Of a stretch of 64,000 nt of DNA, positions 34,298 to 46,131 are shown one piece after another. Both the position numbers and the translations under genes were made by a program. The first letter of the stretch is position 1; each line of letters starts with the position of its first letter. The notes under the pieces were generated by a model. It was not told where the DNA came from. It did not search any database and saw nothing but the letters and a program-made list of their open reading frames with translations. Origin of the DNA: Hysterangium stoloniferum (taxonomy: Eukaryota; Basidiomycota; Agaricomycetes; Hysterangiales; Hysterangiaceae); NCBI GenBank assembly GCA_015178975.1, contig WHVD01000008.1:496001-560000 (forward strand), in the 5' to 3' direction.

Positions 34298-35299
34298 ATG
34301 TTTTCTAAACGATTAAATCGAACACCTGTACTCCCTTTTTGTAACTATTGAGGATGATGATGTTACTTGTGAAACCAGATTTCCAGCTTCTAGAAATTCC
34401 ATGAAATTAGTATTTTGTATGTGAATCCATAAACATTTCCATAGAAATATATACGAAGCCGGCACGTTAAGGCAGAACACAATGTAATTGAAGACAGCCT
34501 GGAGGAAATGGATCACCAGACATCTGTCTGAGGCACAATGTTTGTTCTCCACATGTTGGAACAAAGGAGAGTTTGACTTAATTATGGACCATCTAACAGA
34601 TTCTATATCATTTTGTAATTCCATCAAATTCAGGGATGTGAATGGGATTTTAAATTGATTGATTATGCACATGTTCTATGTGATGTTAAATCCTGCAACC
34701 ACATCTGGGAGTTTTGTGGATTTTAAATTGGATCATCCTCTGACAAGTTACAGGAAAGATAAAGGGATACAGAATACCACTGGACTATACAAAATTGAAG
34801 GAGTTTATTTAATGATATGGTTGATGCTTAAAGAATCCTATGTACACCTGATCACCCTCCACCTGCCTCTTGGATCCTTAACCAATTTTAAATCTTATAA
34901 GGATCCAATAGAGTTTATTGGAGTTTATATAGGATAAAGCTCTACTACGGATCCTAAAATCTTTTGGAGGGGGGTTTTCCCGGTGACTACTGTTAGTGGT
35001 AGCAAGTCTTCGCATGGGCCGAGATCGCGATCGAATCCGCAATGACGAGTATATGTGCATATATGCGCATATACTATAATGCCATAAGGGGGAAGTAACT
35101 CCTTATATATCTCTCCTTCATGATGCAATGGGCTAGAAACTTCGAGTATCGAAATCTCTCCTTTTACTCCCCTAAACAATTAGAAAGTAAATAAAAAGCC
35201 GCAATATCTTGCCATATACCTCAGTGAAATTTATTCACTCACTCACTGAGCTTCGTGTTTAGACTCTATCCTTTCGAGTTCTTGTCTTCTACTCAACAA
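34298..35299. other. Intergenic, copy 3 to right arm
   Basis: AT-rich. The first 200 bp are the downstream flank shared with copy 4. 34600-34960 is a low-complexity stretch with open frames of no recognised family and repeated GGAGTTTAT words. Near 34998-35042 a possible Pol III A box (TTAGTGGTAGC) and B box (GATCGAATCC) are seen but do not fold as a tRNA. Confidence 0.4.
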
Positions 35300-37904
35300 C
35301 TACATCTTAATTAATGTAGGCTTCCACCAGTGTGAGTCACATGACCGTGATTATTGGGTGAATGAATGATGGTGAGCAAGGATAAATGAAAAATGTGTTA
35401 GAGAGACACGGTTGCCCACTATTCCATTATTAATGTACTTAGAAATCGGTTCGGGTTCGAAGAAAGCTGGAACGTGCAGATTTTAAATGCCAAGGCATCG
35501 ACAATGACCAATCAACAAAAAATCTACATAAGGGGTACGAACGGGAACGAGGGACGAAACAACACACTGCATTTTCTCGATAGATGATATTTCAAACATG
35601 GCAAGTGGAAAACGGTTCGTACTGGGTCTACCCTGGATAACCGCTTTGGACGGACGAAGATAAGGACAAGATCAGGCGTCGAAAGTAGAACAAGCTTGTC
35701 GGGCTAAATGTGTAAGCGTCCGGTCTAGACACTGAAAGGTGTACAGGATTTCGACCGACACCACGCTTCAGTATGCAGAGACAAAGACCAACATTTGACG
35801 AACAATGTGTGTAACATGGAGACGCGTGGAAAAGCCAAGCGTAAAAAGGCCTCGTCGGGATTGCGGCCAAGTAGGCTATATACTTGGTCATGGTCAGCAC
35901 CTGTTCTCTTCTGCACATTCAGTGCGAAAACCTTCGTCAGATCATCCTGTAGATGAGAAAGGCGTGGCATCATACAGTTATGATTGTGAAATGTCAAAAG
36001 TCTTACCTTAGTATTCATGCAGACCAGGTTATTCCCCGACCAATCTTCCAATATACGTTAAACGAGTCCAGTGCGTCTACGGAGTAAAGAGAGATGTATT
36101 ATTCTACTGTTAATCAGGGTGATGAGCCATACCTTTGACCTGAGATGGGACGAGTCAACACTGCAGAGTCGAATCGTATCAGGCGCTTATCTGAAGAAAT
36201 GATACGATCTGGCCTGGCATAACAGTACTTGTGAATGAACGTTGGATGAACGTTGACATCGTGGTGTGAATCCCATGTATCAAAAGCCAAAACACAAAGG
36301 TTGGGGTAGTACGGAGCCAATGCCAACTGAGGTAGAGATGAAGGGAACCCTGGCTCCCCAAACAGACCACGATCATCAAGCCCAATCTCTGCTATATCGG
36401 CAGCCAGGATTGTTTCCTGTTGACCCAGATCATGCGATTATGATTGTGAAATATCAAAAGCCTTACCTTGATATGTTCTCAACGCTTTATATATGTAGAT
36501 CAACTTAATATACGCCAAACGAGTTAAGTGCGTCTAGGGAGTCAAGAGAGATGTATTATTCCACTTTTAATAAGGCTGATGAGCCATACCTTTGACCTGA
36601 GATGGGACGAGTCAACACTGCAGAGTCGGATCGTATCAGGCGCTTATCTGAAGAAATGATACGATCTGGCCTGGCAGAACAGTACTTGTGAATAAAGGTT
36701 GGATGAACATGGAGATCGTGGTGTTAATCGCATGTACCAAAAACCAAACGAAAATTTTGGGGAAGGACAGCTCCAATGCCAACTGAGGTAGAGATGAAGG
36801 GAACCCTCAAACAGACCCCGATGATAAGTCCAATCTCAGCTGTATCGGCCTCCATAATTGCTTTCTGTTGACCCAACCACCGCCAGGGGATGTCAATCTG
36901 ACCATTGGACAGCCGCAACTGCCTGGCATGGCGCCTCATGCCACCAGGAGCTTTGACCTGGTGCAGTGGAGAATATCAACTTTCAGTTTGCAACTTGAAC
37001 TTGGTCAGCTGAGAATTAACGCATAAAAGGAGCGTGGATCCCGCCCTAACTATGCAAATAGAATTCCTCCACTAGATGCTCCAAATAACCGGAGGCTTGG
37101 GCCACGCAACCAGCTTGAGTAAACCTTGACTAGGAATTAAGTGTAGGTGGCGTTGCAAATATTGGATGGCAGAGGCCATATAGGGCATATTATGAGAGAA
37201 ATGGCTCTGGAAGAGCAAGCCAAAAAGGCGATCGGTAATCCGGAAAATCGGGGAGATTCCGATGTGACAGGATGAGCTTTCAATCTGCATATACGAGATT
37301 ACAGTCTCTGTTAGGTGTCGGTGCCCTGAAATGTTTATGAGATTATAATCAGCAATTCCTGGAAATGAAAAAGGTCACCTGAATCGAAAGCCGTTTGCTA
37401 ATAATTGGGGTTATTCCAGGCTCATGACGCGCACCCAGCTCCGAGCCAACGGCCATTTAGGTGTACTGATCTGACTACGACCAAGGGATAATAGTGACCA
37501 ATAGTTATGCCAGTCATGCACGTGCTAACAATAGAGATACTAGATCGAGGATGCGTCGTGCTGTAATGATCTAAGTCAGTGTTCAGTCGATTGGTACGAC
37601 TCGGCATGTCGGCCGTCAGATCTGGACGTTCACAAGCGATGTGATCACTTCGGAAGAGCTGCCGGACATATGTCCCCCAGACTCTCCTGCAAAATGAGGG
37701 GGGCCAATATTTACGTGACGTATGGCCTTAGTTGGCATAACGGATAATGCACGCTTCAGATATCGACTAATAGCACTTATCCAGTGCTGAGTTGACGAAA
37801 ATGGGCAGCATTGGTTTACAAACGTGCTACAGGAAGGTCGACAAGCGACGTATCCCCTTTAACAACAGCGCCGTTATCGAGGCCGTTCTCCTTCTCCGTT
37901 GAGG

Positions 37905-38200
37905 ATCTCGTACATCTTTACTGCTGGCCCCAACTTGAAACAGGTAATGTCCTGTGTCATATTTCATTCTGTCCAGTGCTGAAATACACTACCTTCCCAC
38001 AAACTTCCTCTTGCCTTTCAAACCATCCTACCTACCCACCAACGGCTATCGCGTCACAAGTCGTACATCTTTATTGCTGGTTCCAACTTCAACCAGGTAA
38101 TGCCCTTTGTGACATCTCGTTCTGTTCAGTGCTGAAACACATCCTTTCCTTCGCGCTAGGCCTCAAACTTCCTCTAGCCTTTCAAACCATCTAATCCACC
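37905..38200 (+). repeat. ~153-bp imperfect tandem duplication
   Basis: The block starting GTACATCTTTACTGCTGG near 37908 recurs starting GTACATCTTTATTGCTGG near 38064, through CAGTGCTGAAA-CAC and CCTTTCAAACCATC. The stretch is open on plus (37811-38194) but the repeated segment contains intron-like signals (CAGGTAATG), so whether it is coding is unclear. It lies in the block absent from the left arm. Confidence 0.65.
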
Positions 38201-38825
38201 AACATCAATGCATATAATCTTGCCCGACATCAAAAATTCGAGTGTTGGTGTGGGTTGATGACCGTAATGAAGATGCTCATTGAGATGAAAACCGTTGGGG
38301 GATTAACCTATGCATACTGCCCGGATTGCGGGTTAGATAGTGAGTCAATCTATCCTTGAAAACGAGTACCTGTCTGATAATTTTGTTTCCTTGATAATTA
38401 GTGGTCCTTGATGAAAAGTATCATTCAGTGAAGATGGGGATGGACTATCCCGCAAACGACAAAGATGTTAGAGTATGATGATTACGATTAGTATTAAATC
38501 ATACCTCGTATTGTGAATGTATTTTTCCGGTCTGGTTCACATGTGATTAGCTATATTTAGTTTAGTGTTCCCTTAGTTCCAAACCAAGTGCACAGACCAT
38601 GTAGCTTAGTATATAGTTACATCCAGATGAGAGTAGGACCTCATCTGGAAACCTAGCTATATCACCGGTTTACTTCTACCCGCTCAGTCCTTAGTGGCAT
38701 TCGCTCCAAGTGCCGAGAGTCATCGCACTGTGATCCCCCAGGCTTGCAGATCATAACAAAAGATGGCGGTAAGTTGACTTCAGGCATGTGTTGCGTGATA
38801 CATCACTAACAACAAGTTAGCTACG

Positions 38826-39260
38826 GTGCCGGCATCATCCACCCCTCACTTACGCATTCCGCCTCGTCCACCACTCGGGGATAGGGTCGTTATCACTAGC
38901 CGCAGGCGTTCTTCAATGGGACGTACAGTTAGTTGTCCTGTAGCAAAAAGTGAGTACATAATTGCACGTGTCACTGTTAAAACTGAGTATTGCCCCCCCG
39001 GTGCTCAGGTCTTTCGCAGAAAAGCGAGTCGCTCACAATACCGTCACGAGGCTCCAGACGACCCAAGTCCGCAGTCATCTGTGGCAGAAGGATGCATTGC
39101 TGGACCTAGTACTATAAATCCCTCGCCTTCCGGTAGCAGGAATGGTCGCTGTGACAAATCCCCTGATATATTTGAGTTATGTGATGATTGCAACAGCTAT
39201 TTCCCCCCAAAAGAATTCAAAGCTGATATTTTGGAATGTCAAGTCCGTCACATTGATTGA
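38826..39260 (+). CDS. Small ORF with C-x2-C...C-x4-H tail
   Basis: A 144-codon open frame. The middle is Pro/Ser-rich (NPSPSGSRNGRCDKSP). The end reads FELCDDCNSYFPPKEF, then ILECQVRHID and stop, so it has a C-x2-C pair followed by C-x4-H that could bind zinc. It lacks a convincing ATG at its front and probably begins with an upstream exon; a GTAAGT donor follows ATGGCG at 38764 and a TTAG acceptor precedes 38821, but the phase does not fit simply. It lies within the 2-kb block of the right arm and the frame continues to a natural stop. The family is unknown. Confidence 0.35.
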   Translation: MPASSTPHLRIPPRPPLGDRVVITSRRRSSMGRTVSCPVAKSEYIIARVTVKTEYCPPGAQVFRRKASRSQYRHEAPDDPSPQSSVAEGCIAGPSTINPSPSGSRNGRCDKSPDIFELCDDCNSYFPPKEFKADILECQVRHID

Positions 39261-39466
39261 TTTTGACAGGTGCTCGTGCCAGAACTCTTTATACTCTTCT
39301 GTCTCTGCTGCTCGCTTTCTTTTTCTTTCTTGTTTACCTCAATCTTTTATTGATAGTTAAAAAAAGTTGACATTCTTTTAAATTCACGATAATACATAAT
39401 ATACTAAGTCAGCATACTTGCCGAATCGCATACAATACTGTTTGTGGATATTATTAGTTTAATGGA

Positions 39467-39700
39467 GTGGCTGGGGGTCTTCTTGCGGGACAAGCCAACC
39501 CTCGAGTCGGTTCACTTTTGATGCCATCAGATCTCCTCGAGAACATCGGAGTCGTACCAATCGACTATAAACTCGATCTAAGTCAACCGGACGACAAATG
39601 GATTAGAACTGTGGGAAAGCGTGGAGGAAGTGCCTTTCAGCGCTTACCTTTGGTCATTTATACATATTTTTCCCTACCATCTTGGACGTCAGATGATTGA
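39467..39700 (+). CDS. Unidentified ORF spanning the edge of the inverted repeat
   Basis: A frame reading GGLLAGQANPRVGSLLMPSD, then LENIGVVPIDYKLDL and DKWIRTVGKRGGSAFQ. It looks protein-like, and its second half is repeated, diverged, in the left arm near 30560-30640. No start codon is obvious; it may be an internal exon. No family was recognised. Confidence 0.25.
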   Translation: MAGGLLAGQANPRVGSLLMPSDLLENIGVVPIDYKLDLSQPDDKWIRTVGKRGGSAFQRLPLVIYTYFSLPSWTSDD

Positions 39701-39820
39701 GGTGTAACATTCCAAAAGCCTCATATTTATGCCAACCACTTCTGGGTGGCATAGACGAGACAGCTCAACTATGCCCTAGCCTAGAGGGTAAGGACTAGAC
39801 CGGTCAACTCTACTCGTTTT

Positions 39821-40143
39821 GAATGCCTCAACAAGCGCCTCATGGCAGTCAGTCTCTCGTTCTGATAGTTCTTCGGACTCACAGTGATTGATTATGAAGC
39901 GACGGACTTTCCTAATACATTTGTTGTTATCATTCTCCTCTATTCCCCACCCAATGCGATGCCGTGGGAATGGAATCGCAGTTCTTCTTCTACGTAAGTA
40001 GATTTGAATTATGAACTCAATATTTGACACGTTCATAAGTGAACAATTCAAGTATCGTGATCGTTGATGGCGTCTGAAATCATCGCCTTGATAAATACCT
40101 TCAGACCCCTTCTCTTTAGACTATGTACTTTGAGTCGACCATC
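39821..40143. promoter_or_regulatory. Upstream region of copy 4
   Basis: No gene. About 60-70 bp before the ATG the words TGATAAATACCTT-A-ACC recur at the same place upstream of copy 3 (33112-33130). This is a conserved upstream block and probably part of a shared promoter. Confidence 0.4.
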
Positions 40144-41217
40144 ATGAATCCTGAACGACTGGAGGCCGAGTTTGGAGTCAAAATGCTCGCTCCAGGTGCA
40201 AGGGCATCCGTCGAGTAAACTTGTATTTACTCTCGCGCGCATAAACACTGATGCACACTGGTTAATAATCAGCATTGTCGCCATTCACGGCGTCGACGGC
40301 GACCGGATTAGTTCTTGGACGGCAGCAGATGCTTCCCAAACATGGCTCCAAGACAAAGATATGTTGCCAAGGGACATCCCGGAGGCCAGAATCTTGACAT
40401 ATGGTTACAACTCAGTGACTTGGGGCGACCAACGACCGATTCGCATTGCAATGGAAAGTCATGCACAAGATCTAATCGCCCAGCTTGTAGCGTATAGGAC
40501 GGAGACGCATACTCCGCGGGTATGTTCGGATCCCGACATGTGTTTCATTCCAACGCTTATGACCACTTTTTCATGATTTAGAACCGCCCTATCATATTTC
40601 TTGCGCATAGTACAGGAGGGATTATCTTGAAATTTGTACGTTTACTTTCCTTGATATTACTACCAGTTTATGTGGCACATTCATTTGAAGGCCCTAATAC
40701 TGGCGAACAAGACCCACGAAGGCCATCTTGGTCATCATCGATCGTTCGCAGAGGATACTGCGGGTATTTTATTTCTTGGCACACCCCATCAGGGGACTGC
40801 GGCAGCTAAATTCTTCGTTAAACTATATTCTCTAAACGGGAAATTCGACAATGCTCTAACAGAGGATTTGAGGAAGTATTCGGAAACGTTGCAGGACCAG
40901 CTTTCAGCGTATAATGCTATCAGCCACCAGTACATCACAAAGTTTTATTTCGAAGAATATAAAACTCGTTTTTCAGACGGTACTCAACATATGGTAAGTC
41001 TCGCCTTAGCTGAGTCAACTCGGCAATTCGTGACCCTTTTCGTACATAGATTGTCCCCAGGTCGTCGGCAGTGGTTCAAGGAGCGGTCAACGTTGAACCA
41101 CTGACGTTGAATACGGATCATTTGGGCCTGGCGAAGTTGAAACCCTATCGGGATGGCGACTATTTGACGGTTGTGTGGTCCATTCGGTCGATTATCTCTG
41201 ACATAAATGTTTGTTGA
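40144..41217 (+). CDS. SesB-like hydrolase, array copy 4
   Basis: Five exons: 40144-40214, 40273-40519, 40582-40635, 40691-40993, 41050-41217; 280 aa. It starts MNPERLEAEFGVKMLAPGAR, then IVAIHGVDGDRISSW, ARILTYGYNSVTWGDQ, elbow AHSTGG, ILFLGTPHQGT and the terminal histidine in NTDHLGLAKL. Serine and histidine are retained. Both this copy and copy 3 carry VQGAVN where others have VPGAVN, and both lack histidine or lysine in the preceding VPR- segment. It lies just outside the right inverted-repeat arm, while copy 3 lies just inside the left arm, which fits duplication together with the repeat. Confidence 0.87.
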
Positions 41218-42534
41218 ATGATTAAATCGCGCACTCTTGCGCCACTCTTATGTCAACCCATACATTTTACCATAGAAATCAAGGACACGTTAAGCCACTG
41301 TAGAATATACTTGAGAAAGGAACCTGGAGGAAACGGTCCCTCGGAAATCACTGGTAGGCAGACATAGGGTATATGCATTTACGTATATGTACTTTACAAG
41401 CGCTTCATAAATGAGTATCAGTCTCCGGAGTCAAGGAGCATACCTAGAGTGTGTCAATGTTCAAATTTATCACGTTTCTATCATTGCCAAAACAGCCATG
41501 CTTTGGCACATCAAGTCCGCCCACACATATGTTAACTTCGGTGTTATATGTAGACGCCCCGGTCACATGAACCCACGGTTATACACTAAGAGGCTGTACT
41601 AAGTAAATTGGACAGAATCTATAAATATTAAAATCTAACTCATAAATGGATCCTCAATATGTTCTGATGAGTTCACAAACGTCTCCGTGCCGAAATTGTA
41701 ATGATAGGGGTATCAGACATTCCATCCAGGTTAAGCTCAAAAATTGATGATTTTAGAAATATACCTTTGCAATGTATCAAGTGCAGGTTGTATCATTATG
41801 GTATTACTCTATTTAACGCCCACTCTCTGAAACCTATATTGCAGCAACGCAAGGTCGTAACCGCCGCCTCAAGTCGATCGACCCTCACGACCGTATCCTG
41901 CGTGTGGAAAGAAGAGCCATTGTCATAGTTTTTAAATAGCAGAAAGGTATCGAATGAAGCTCATAAGGTGCGTATCTGGCGAAAACGCGGATGTAGCTGT
42001 GGCAATGAGATGCGAAGTGACTTCGCCCGCCTTCGAAAGGCGTATAGGTCAGTTTTCTAAACGTGTCCTCGGCTATACTGGGAGAGCAGTGCTAGGGAAA
42101 ACATAACGAACTGAATGAGAAAGATGTTTGGAGTGCCAGACAGGTGCCAAACATTTCAATAGATATTCATAAATTGCACAGGTGGTCATGGTGTCAAATA
42201 TGGGGGCACAGGATACAATACTTCTCGGGATCCCTTTGTAGCGGAAATATACAAGGCTCACTTATCCGTTAGTGTGAATCCCGTTATCTGATGGAATTCT
42301 CAAGTCACGGTGCACGGAGGCTGCACAGGAGGAATTACAATTTGAACCCAAAGTCGGAGCTCGAGTGAGTTCCCGTATCAGCTTGGAGCTTATATTTCAG
42401 ATAAATTCCCATAAAGCTGGAAAGTCGATGTTAGGAGGCTCCCGCCACCACCCACCACCTCGCTGTGGTATTTGCCTTAGGACGCGTTGAGCTTTCTTTG
42501 GAACCTCATTTCCTTCTTTAGACTGGTTCCCGCT
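41218..42534. other. Intergenic between copies 4 and 5
   Basis: Begins with the 3' flank shared with copy 3 (to about 41380). The remainder has only short open frames without recognisable domains. The last 150 bp are the presumed promoter of copy 5. I see no RNA gene or mobile element here. Confidence 0.5.
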
Positions 42535-43578
42535 ATGGCTGCGCGACCATCTCAATCGAAATTTGGCATTACAACATTAAAATCTCCTGATCCATCAGAT
42601 ATCGAGTGCGTATAATAATATCTTGGTTCACCACTGGAAGTCTCACAACTTCTGGACGTTAGCATCGTTTTTATCCATGGTTTGGATGGACATCCGATAC
42701 AATCATGTACAACGGACAGCGGCAAACTGTGGCTTTACCATTTTTTGCCCCAGGATTTACCGCATGCGAGGATCTTGAGTTATGGTTACGACGGTTATAC
42801 TAAGGACAGGAATCAATTTTCGAACGACACCCTTAATGGTCATGCCGGAGGTTTATTGGCAAAACTTGCAGATGAGAGACATGGTATCAAAGTGAGTGTG
42901 TTTATGATCTTGCATACTTCTTATTGGAATTGAGTTATACCACGAATAGAACAGACCTATCATTTTCATCGCGCATAATGTCGGAGGGATCATTGTGAAA
43001 TCCGTAAAGCTATTTCGACCTCACGCATCCTAGTGTTAATATTTTCGACAGGCCCTAATTGCTGGATACTCATGTCACAAGGACCATCAATACCGTCACC
43101 GACAAATTTATGATGCCACCATAGGTATCATTTATCTTGGGACCCCTCATCAGGGCACACCATACAATTACCTGGATACTGTACTCAATGAATCGGGAAG
43201 GAACGACAAGCTTGCCAAGCATTTAACGGAGCATTCGGAGTGGTTACAGCGGCAACTTACGTATGACCTTCCCATTCTGGCCGGGAAGAAAATCACCATA
43301 AAGTACTTTTACGAAAAACGTGGGACGATTGCCACTGAGGGGGGGAGACTGAGCCCGGTATGTGACAACTTTACATGCATTAGTCTACCAGTATGTTCAT
43401 CCAGAGTCGGTATCTCTAGTTAGTAGATAAGGATGCTGCCATTGTGCCAGGTGTCAACACTGAGGAGATAGGGTTGGAGAGGAATCACGCAATGCTGGCG
43501 AAATTCGAATGGCGAGACAAAGACTATTACCTTATCTTGGCTGCGTTGCAAACAATTATTAGGCATAAAGAGTATTAA
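42535..43578 (+). CDS. SesB-like hydrolase, array copy 5 (Ser to Asn)
   Basis: Five exons: 42535-42605, 42663-42891, 42950-43003, 43052-43357, 43420-43578; 272 aa, the shortest copy. It reads FGITTLKSPDPSDID, IVFIHGLDGHPIQSC, ARILSYGYDGYT, elbow AHNVGG, IIYLGTPHQGT and the terminal histidine in ERNHAMLAKF. As in copy 2, the nucleophile serine is asparagine and the Trp after the oxyanion block is Cys. The segment that is VPKHSA in copy 1 is VDKDAA here. The frame and all eight splice sites are clean, so loss of the nucleophile was not followed by decay. Confidence 0.85.
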
Positions 43579-46131
43579 AGAAGTAAGCGCTTGTATGAAG
43601 AAGGTGAGACAGAATGTCTCGAAAAGACGCAATGCGTCGTATTGCTCAATCTCCTCTCGAATGTACTATTATATACACGTAGTATAGCTAGTGAATCTCT
43701 CAGCGAACGTTTAACCGCTGAGATACTTAAACGTCTTTAACAATGTCGGGGTCCTAACCCTCTAGCGTGGCACAGGCCTTGGAGAATATATCGATATGCT
43801 AATTCTGGACTTTAATGGGGAACTTTTTGTGGCTAAACTGCATTTCACAAGTGGCCCATTATATATTGCGTAGCATATGCAATAGTACTTTCTCGCGATT
43901 TAGACGGTTCAACGTTCCCACGAATGCCAAGAATTCGCTGACCAACTGTAAAATTAAAGAAATGATATACCTTGGATAAAATTAAAAATTAAGGATAGGG
44001 ATTTTGGCCAATAACTTGGCCGGAAAAAACTCACCGACCAAGGTATTTGTGTAAAACAAAAAATGCAGCCTATCAGGAAAATCCAAGATTGACTTGACGT
44101 CTCCTTATCTCCTTATCTTGTTTATTGTCTCTTAAGTAAAATAAGCGCAAAATTAAGCAGAAGATCCTACTTAATCACTATTTTATTTATTTCTAACATG
44201 GACAGACTTAAAGTGATTTATTAAGGAAGTTAGTTAAGTTAGAAATAAGAGGGAATACGTGGGGTCTTCTGCTTAATTTAGCACTTATTTTACTTAATGG
44301 ACAATGCGGAATCATGCGAGATACTTTACCTTTTCGCCAACACAGACTTAACATGATTTTATCTACAACATGCCCAAGGGTTAAGAGAGTTGAAATAACC
44401 TCTACTACGCTTGTATTTTATTTATTTACTTATTTGAGATCTCATACATTAGCGTTAGGAAAATCCAGGATTGACTTAATGTCTGCTTATCATGCGTAAT
44501 TGATCGAATATTTATGTATGTATTTCATGAGAAAACACTTTCGAAATATAATCACCGAAACAACCACCCCCGGCTTCAACATTAGCACCAATTCCATGGA
44601 GCAGACTCTATCCTTCAGGGGATCAGAAAGGATATACAAGGCCAGTGTGTGAACCGGAGGATACAAGGCCTTTTAAGATATTAGCACCAAGACTAGTATG
44701 CTACATGACCTGGCCAAAAGTCTACAGATGGGCAATTCTGTTGGAAGTTCCTTCAGGGACTGGGGCTAGAGGATCAAAAAGACATGCAAAAGAGCGAAAA
44801 TCGAACCGAAAAACAAGAAACTGAATACTACTATTTTCGGTGAATTTTTTCGCATAGGCCGGCGAATTGTCGAAATTCATATATACCTAATCAGGCGCCC
44901 ATTTCATTTGGGTTTTGAGCTCACCAGAACGAGCGGGAGATATCGCCTGCATCAAATATGCCTCCAGATGGTATCATTCAGCCACAATCTCGACGTTTTG
45001 TACGATTCGGTTTTGTTTCTTGCGTAAATATTATTCGGACTTGAATTGCTCTCTAAGATAAAGCCTCTCATACAAATGGCTATGCATCTCGTCATACAGT
45101 GTAGTGTGTTGTTAAATGAAAATCGTAATTCTATTCCGTTAGAGTTCTTGGAACTTAGCCATCTTTGCCAACGAAGTATGTAAGGTATTTCATTCCGGCT
45201 GCTTCATCGATGGGAACGAGGTTGGACCGTTAGGACCGATCTGGAAGCGGGGAGTCATACACTTATTGTCATTCGAATCCCTTCTTGTGCCTCCTTCTGG
45301 TCTGTTGATGCTGTAGTATCACCTCGTGCTTGGATCATCTTCGCGTCACAGTGGATTTGTGACTTTATGTGATGATGTCCGTGTTAGAATTCAGGCGATT
45401 TTTTTGCCTAGGTCTCAGGTCATGCAAACCTTGTTTAGCTGCACAGTATACCTAACGCGGATGATTTACGAGCTTTGTAAGCTATCACGAGCCTTTGGCG
45501 CGATCTCCGCTGGCTCCTCAGTCAGCGCTGAGTTTGATTAATGTTGATAGGACACACCAGGATTTCTAACAGCCGTTGTTATGTGCTTTGATGTGCTGAT
45601 GATTGAATCAGTCCTCTGCTACCAATATCCCCTAAATCTATGCGTCGCTGGCGAAGCTGGGCTTCTCCTACAATGTCGATCTCTCTCTCTTTCAGGAGTA
45701 TTCTCTACCACATGGTGGTTGACGATGCCGCCATCTCCGCATATGAGCACAAAGCTATTTGTTTGTAAACCTGTGGCCTGGCTTTGCGTTCCGCATTGCG
45801 AGGACGGCGGACGCACTCATCACTAATCAATGATCTTCTTCCGCATGCCTACATCCCTCCAAAATGTCACTACACGTTCATATCATAACGGTCTTCGAAA
45901 TATTATAGCTTTGCCAACTTTTCCAGGAGTATTTTAACATGTGACTGGTTGTATAAGTTACTTTGGCACGGCACAGCGCGGTGCCTTGTATTCGTTGGAA
46001 ATAAGGTTTTCTAGAACTTTCCCTCACACGGTCCCTTTTGGACAACCTTTAATTATCTAATTAATTAGTCCGCCTCGAACAGCCCCTTTCAAGCCCAGGA
46101 GATTATCTTTGAGTGCACTTTGTACTCAGCG
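43579..46131. other. Intergenic between copies 5 and 6
   Basis: The longest gap between array genes. It holds a TIR element at 44132-44297. A 45.3-45.8 kb stretch has several open frames on both strands, but I could build no gene. The final 100 bp are the presumed copy 6 promoter. Confidence 0.5.
44132..44297. mobile_element. MITE with ~36-bp terminal inverted repeats
   Basis: The left end TTAAGTAAAATAAGCGCAAA (continuing into TTAAGCAGAAGA) is mirrored at 44262-44297. An internal TTATTTCTAAC/GTTAGAAATAA pair extends the homology. The element is about 166 bp and non-coding. It lies between two copies of a ~35-bp direct repeat (AGGAAAATCCA-GATTGACTT) at 44076-44110 and 44456-44490. Confidence 0.65.

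Larger units (their letters stand above)
35300..39820 (-). repeat. Right arm of the large inverted repeat, with a 2-kb extra block
   Basis: 35300-37578 matches the left arm in reverse. Homology then jumps to 39575-39820 and ends sharply at 39820. Read on minus, it holds better-preserved versions of the left-arm coding pieces, including DDLTKVFALNVQKRTGADHD, VYSLLGRNPDEAF and two AEIGL...GLFGEP modules. Several small introns with good GTAAGG...CAG signals seem to separate them, suggesting the remains of a multi-exon gene. The 2007 bp between the homologous parts are flanked by the 11-bp direct repeat GATCTAAGTCA (37568-37578 and 39575-39585). Confidence 0.75.

Noticed and set aside
34998-35042. 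Functional tRNA gene
   Set aside because: The D-loop would be too long and acceptor and anticodon stems do not pair; kept only as a weak relic.
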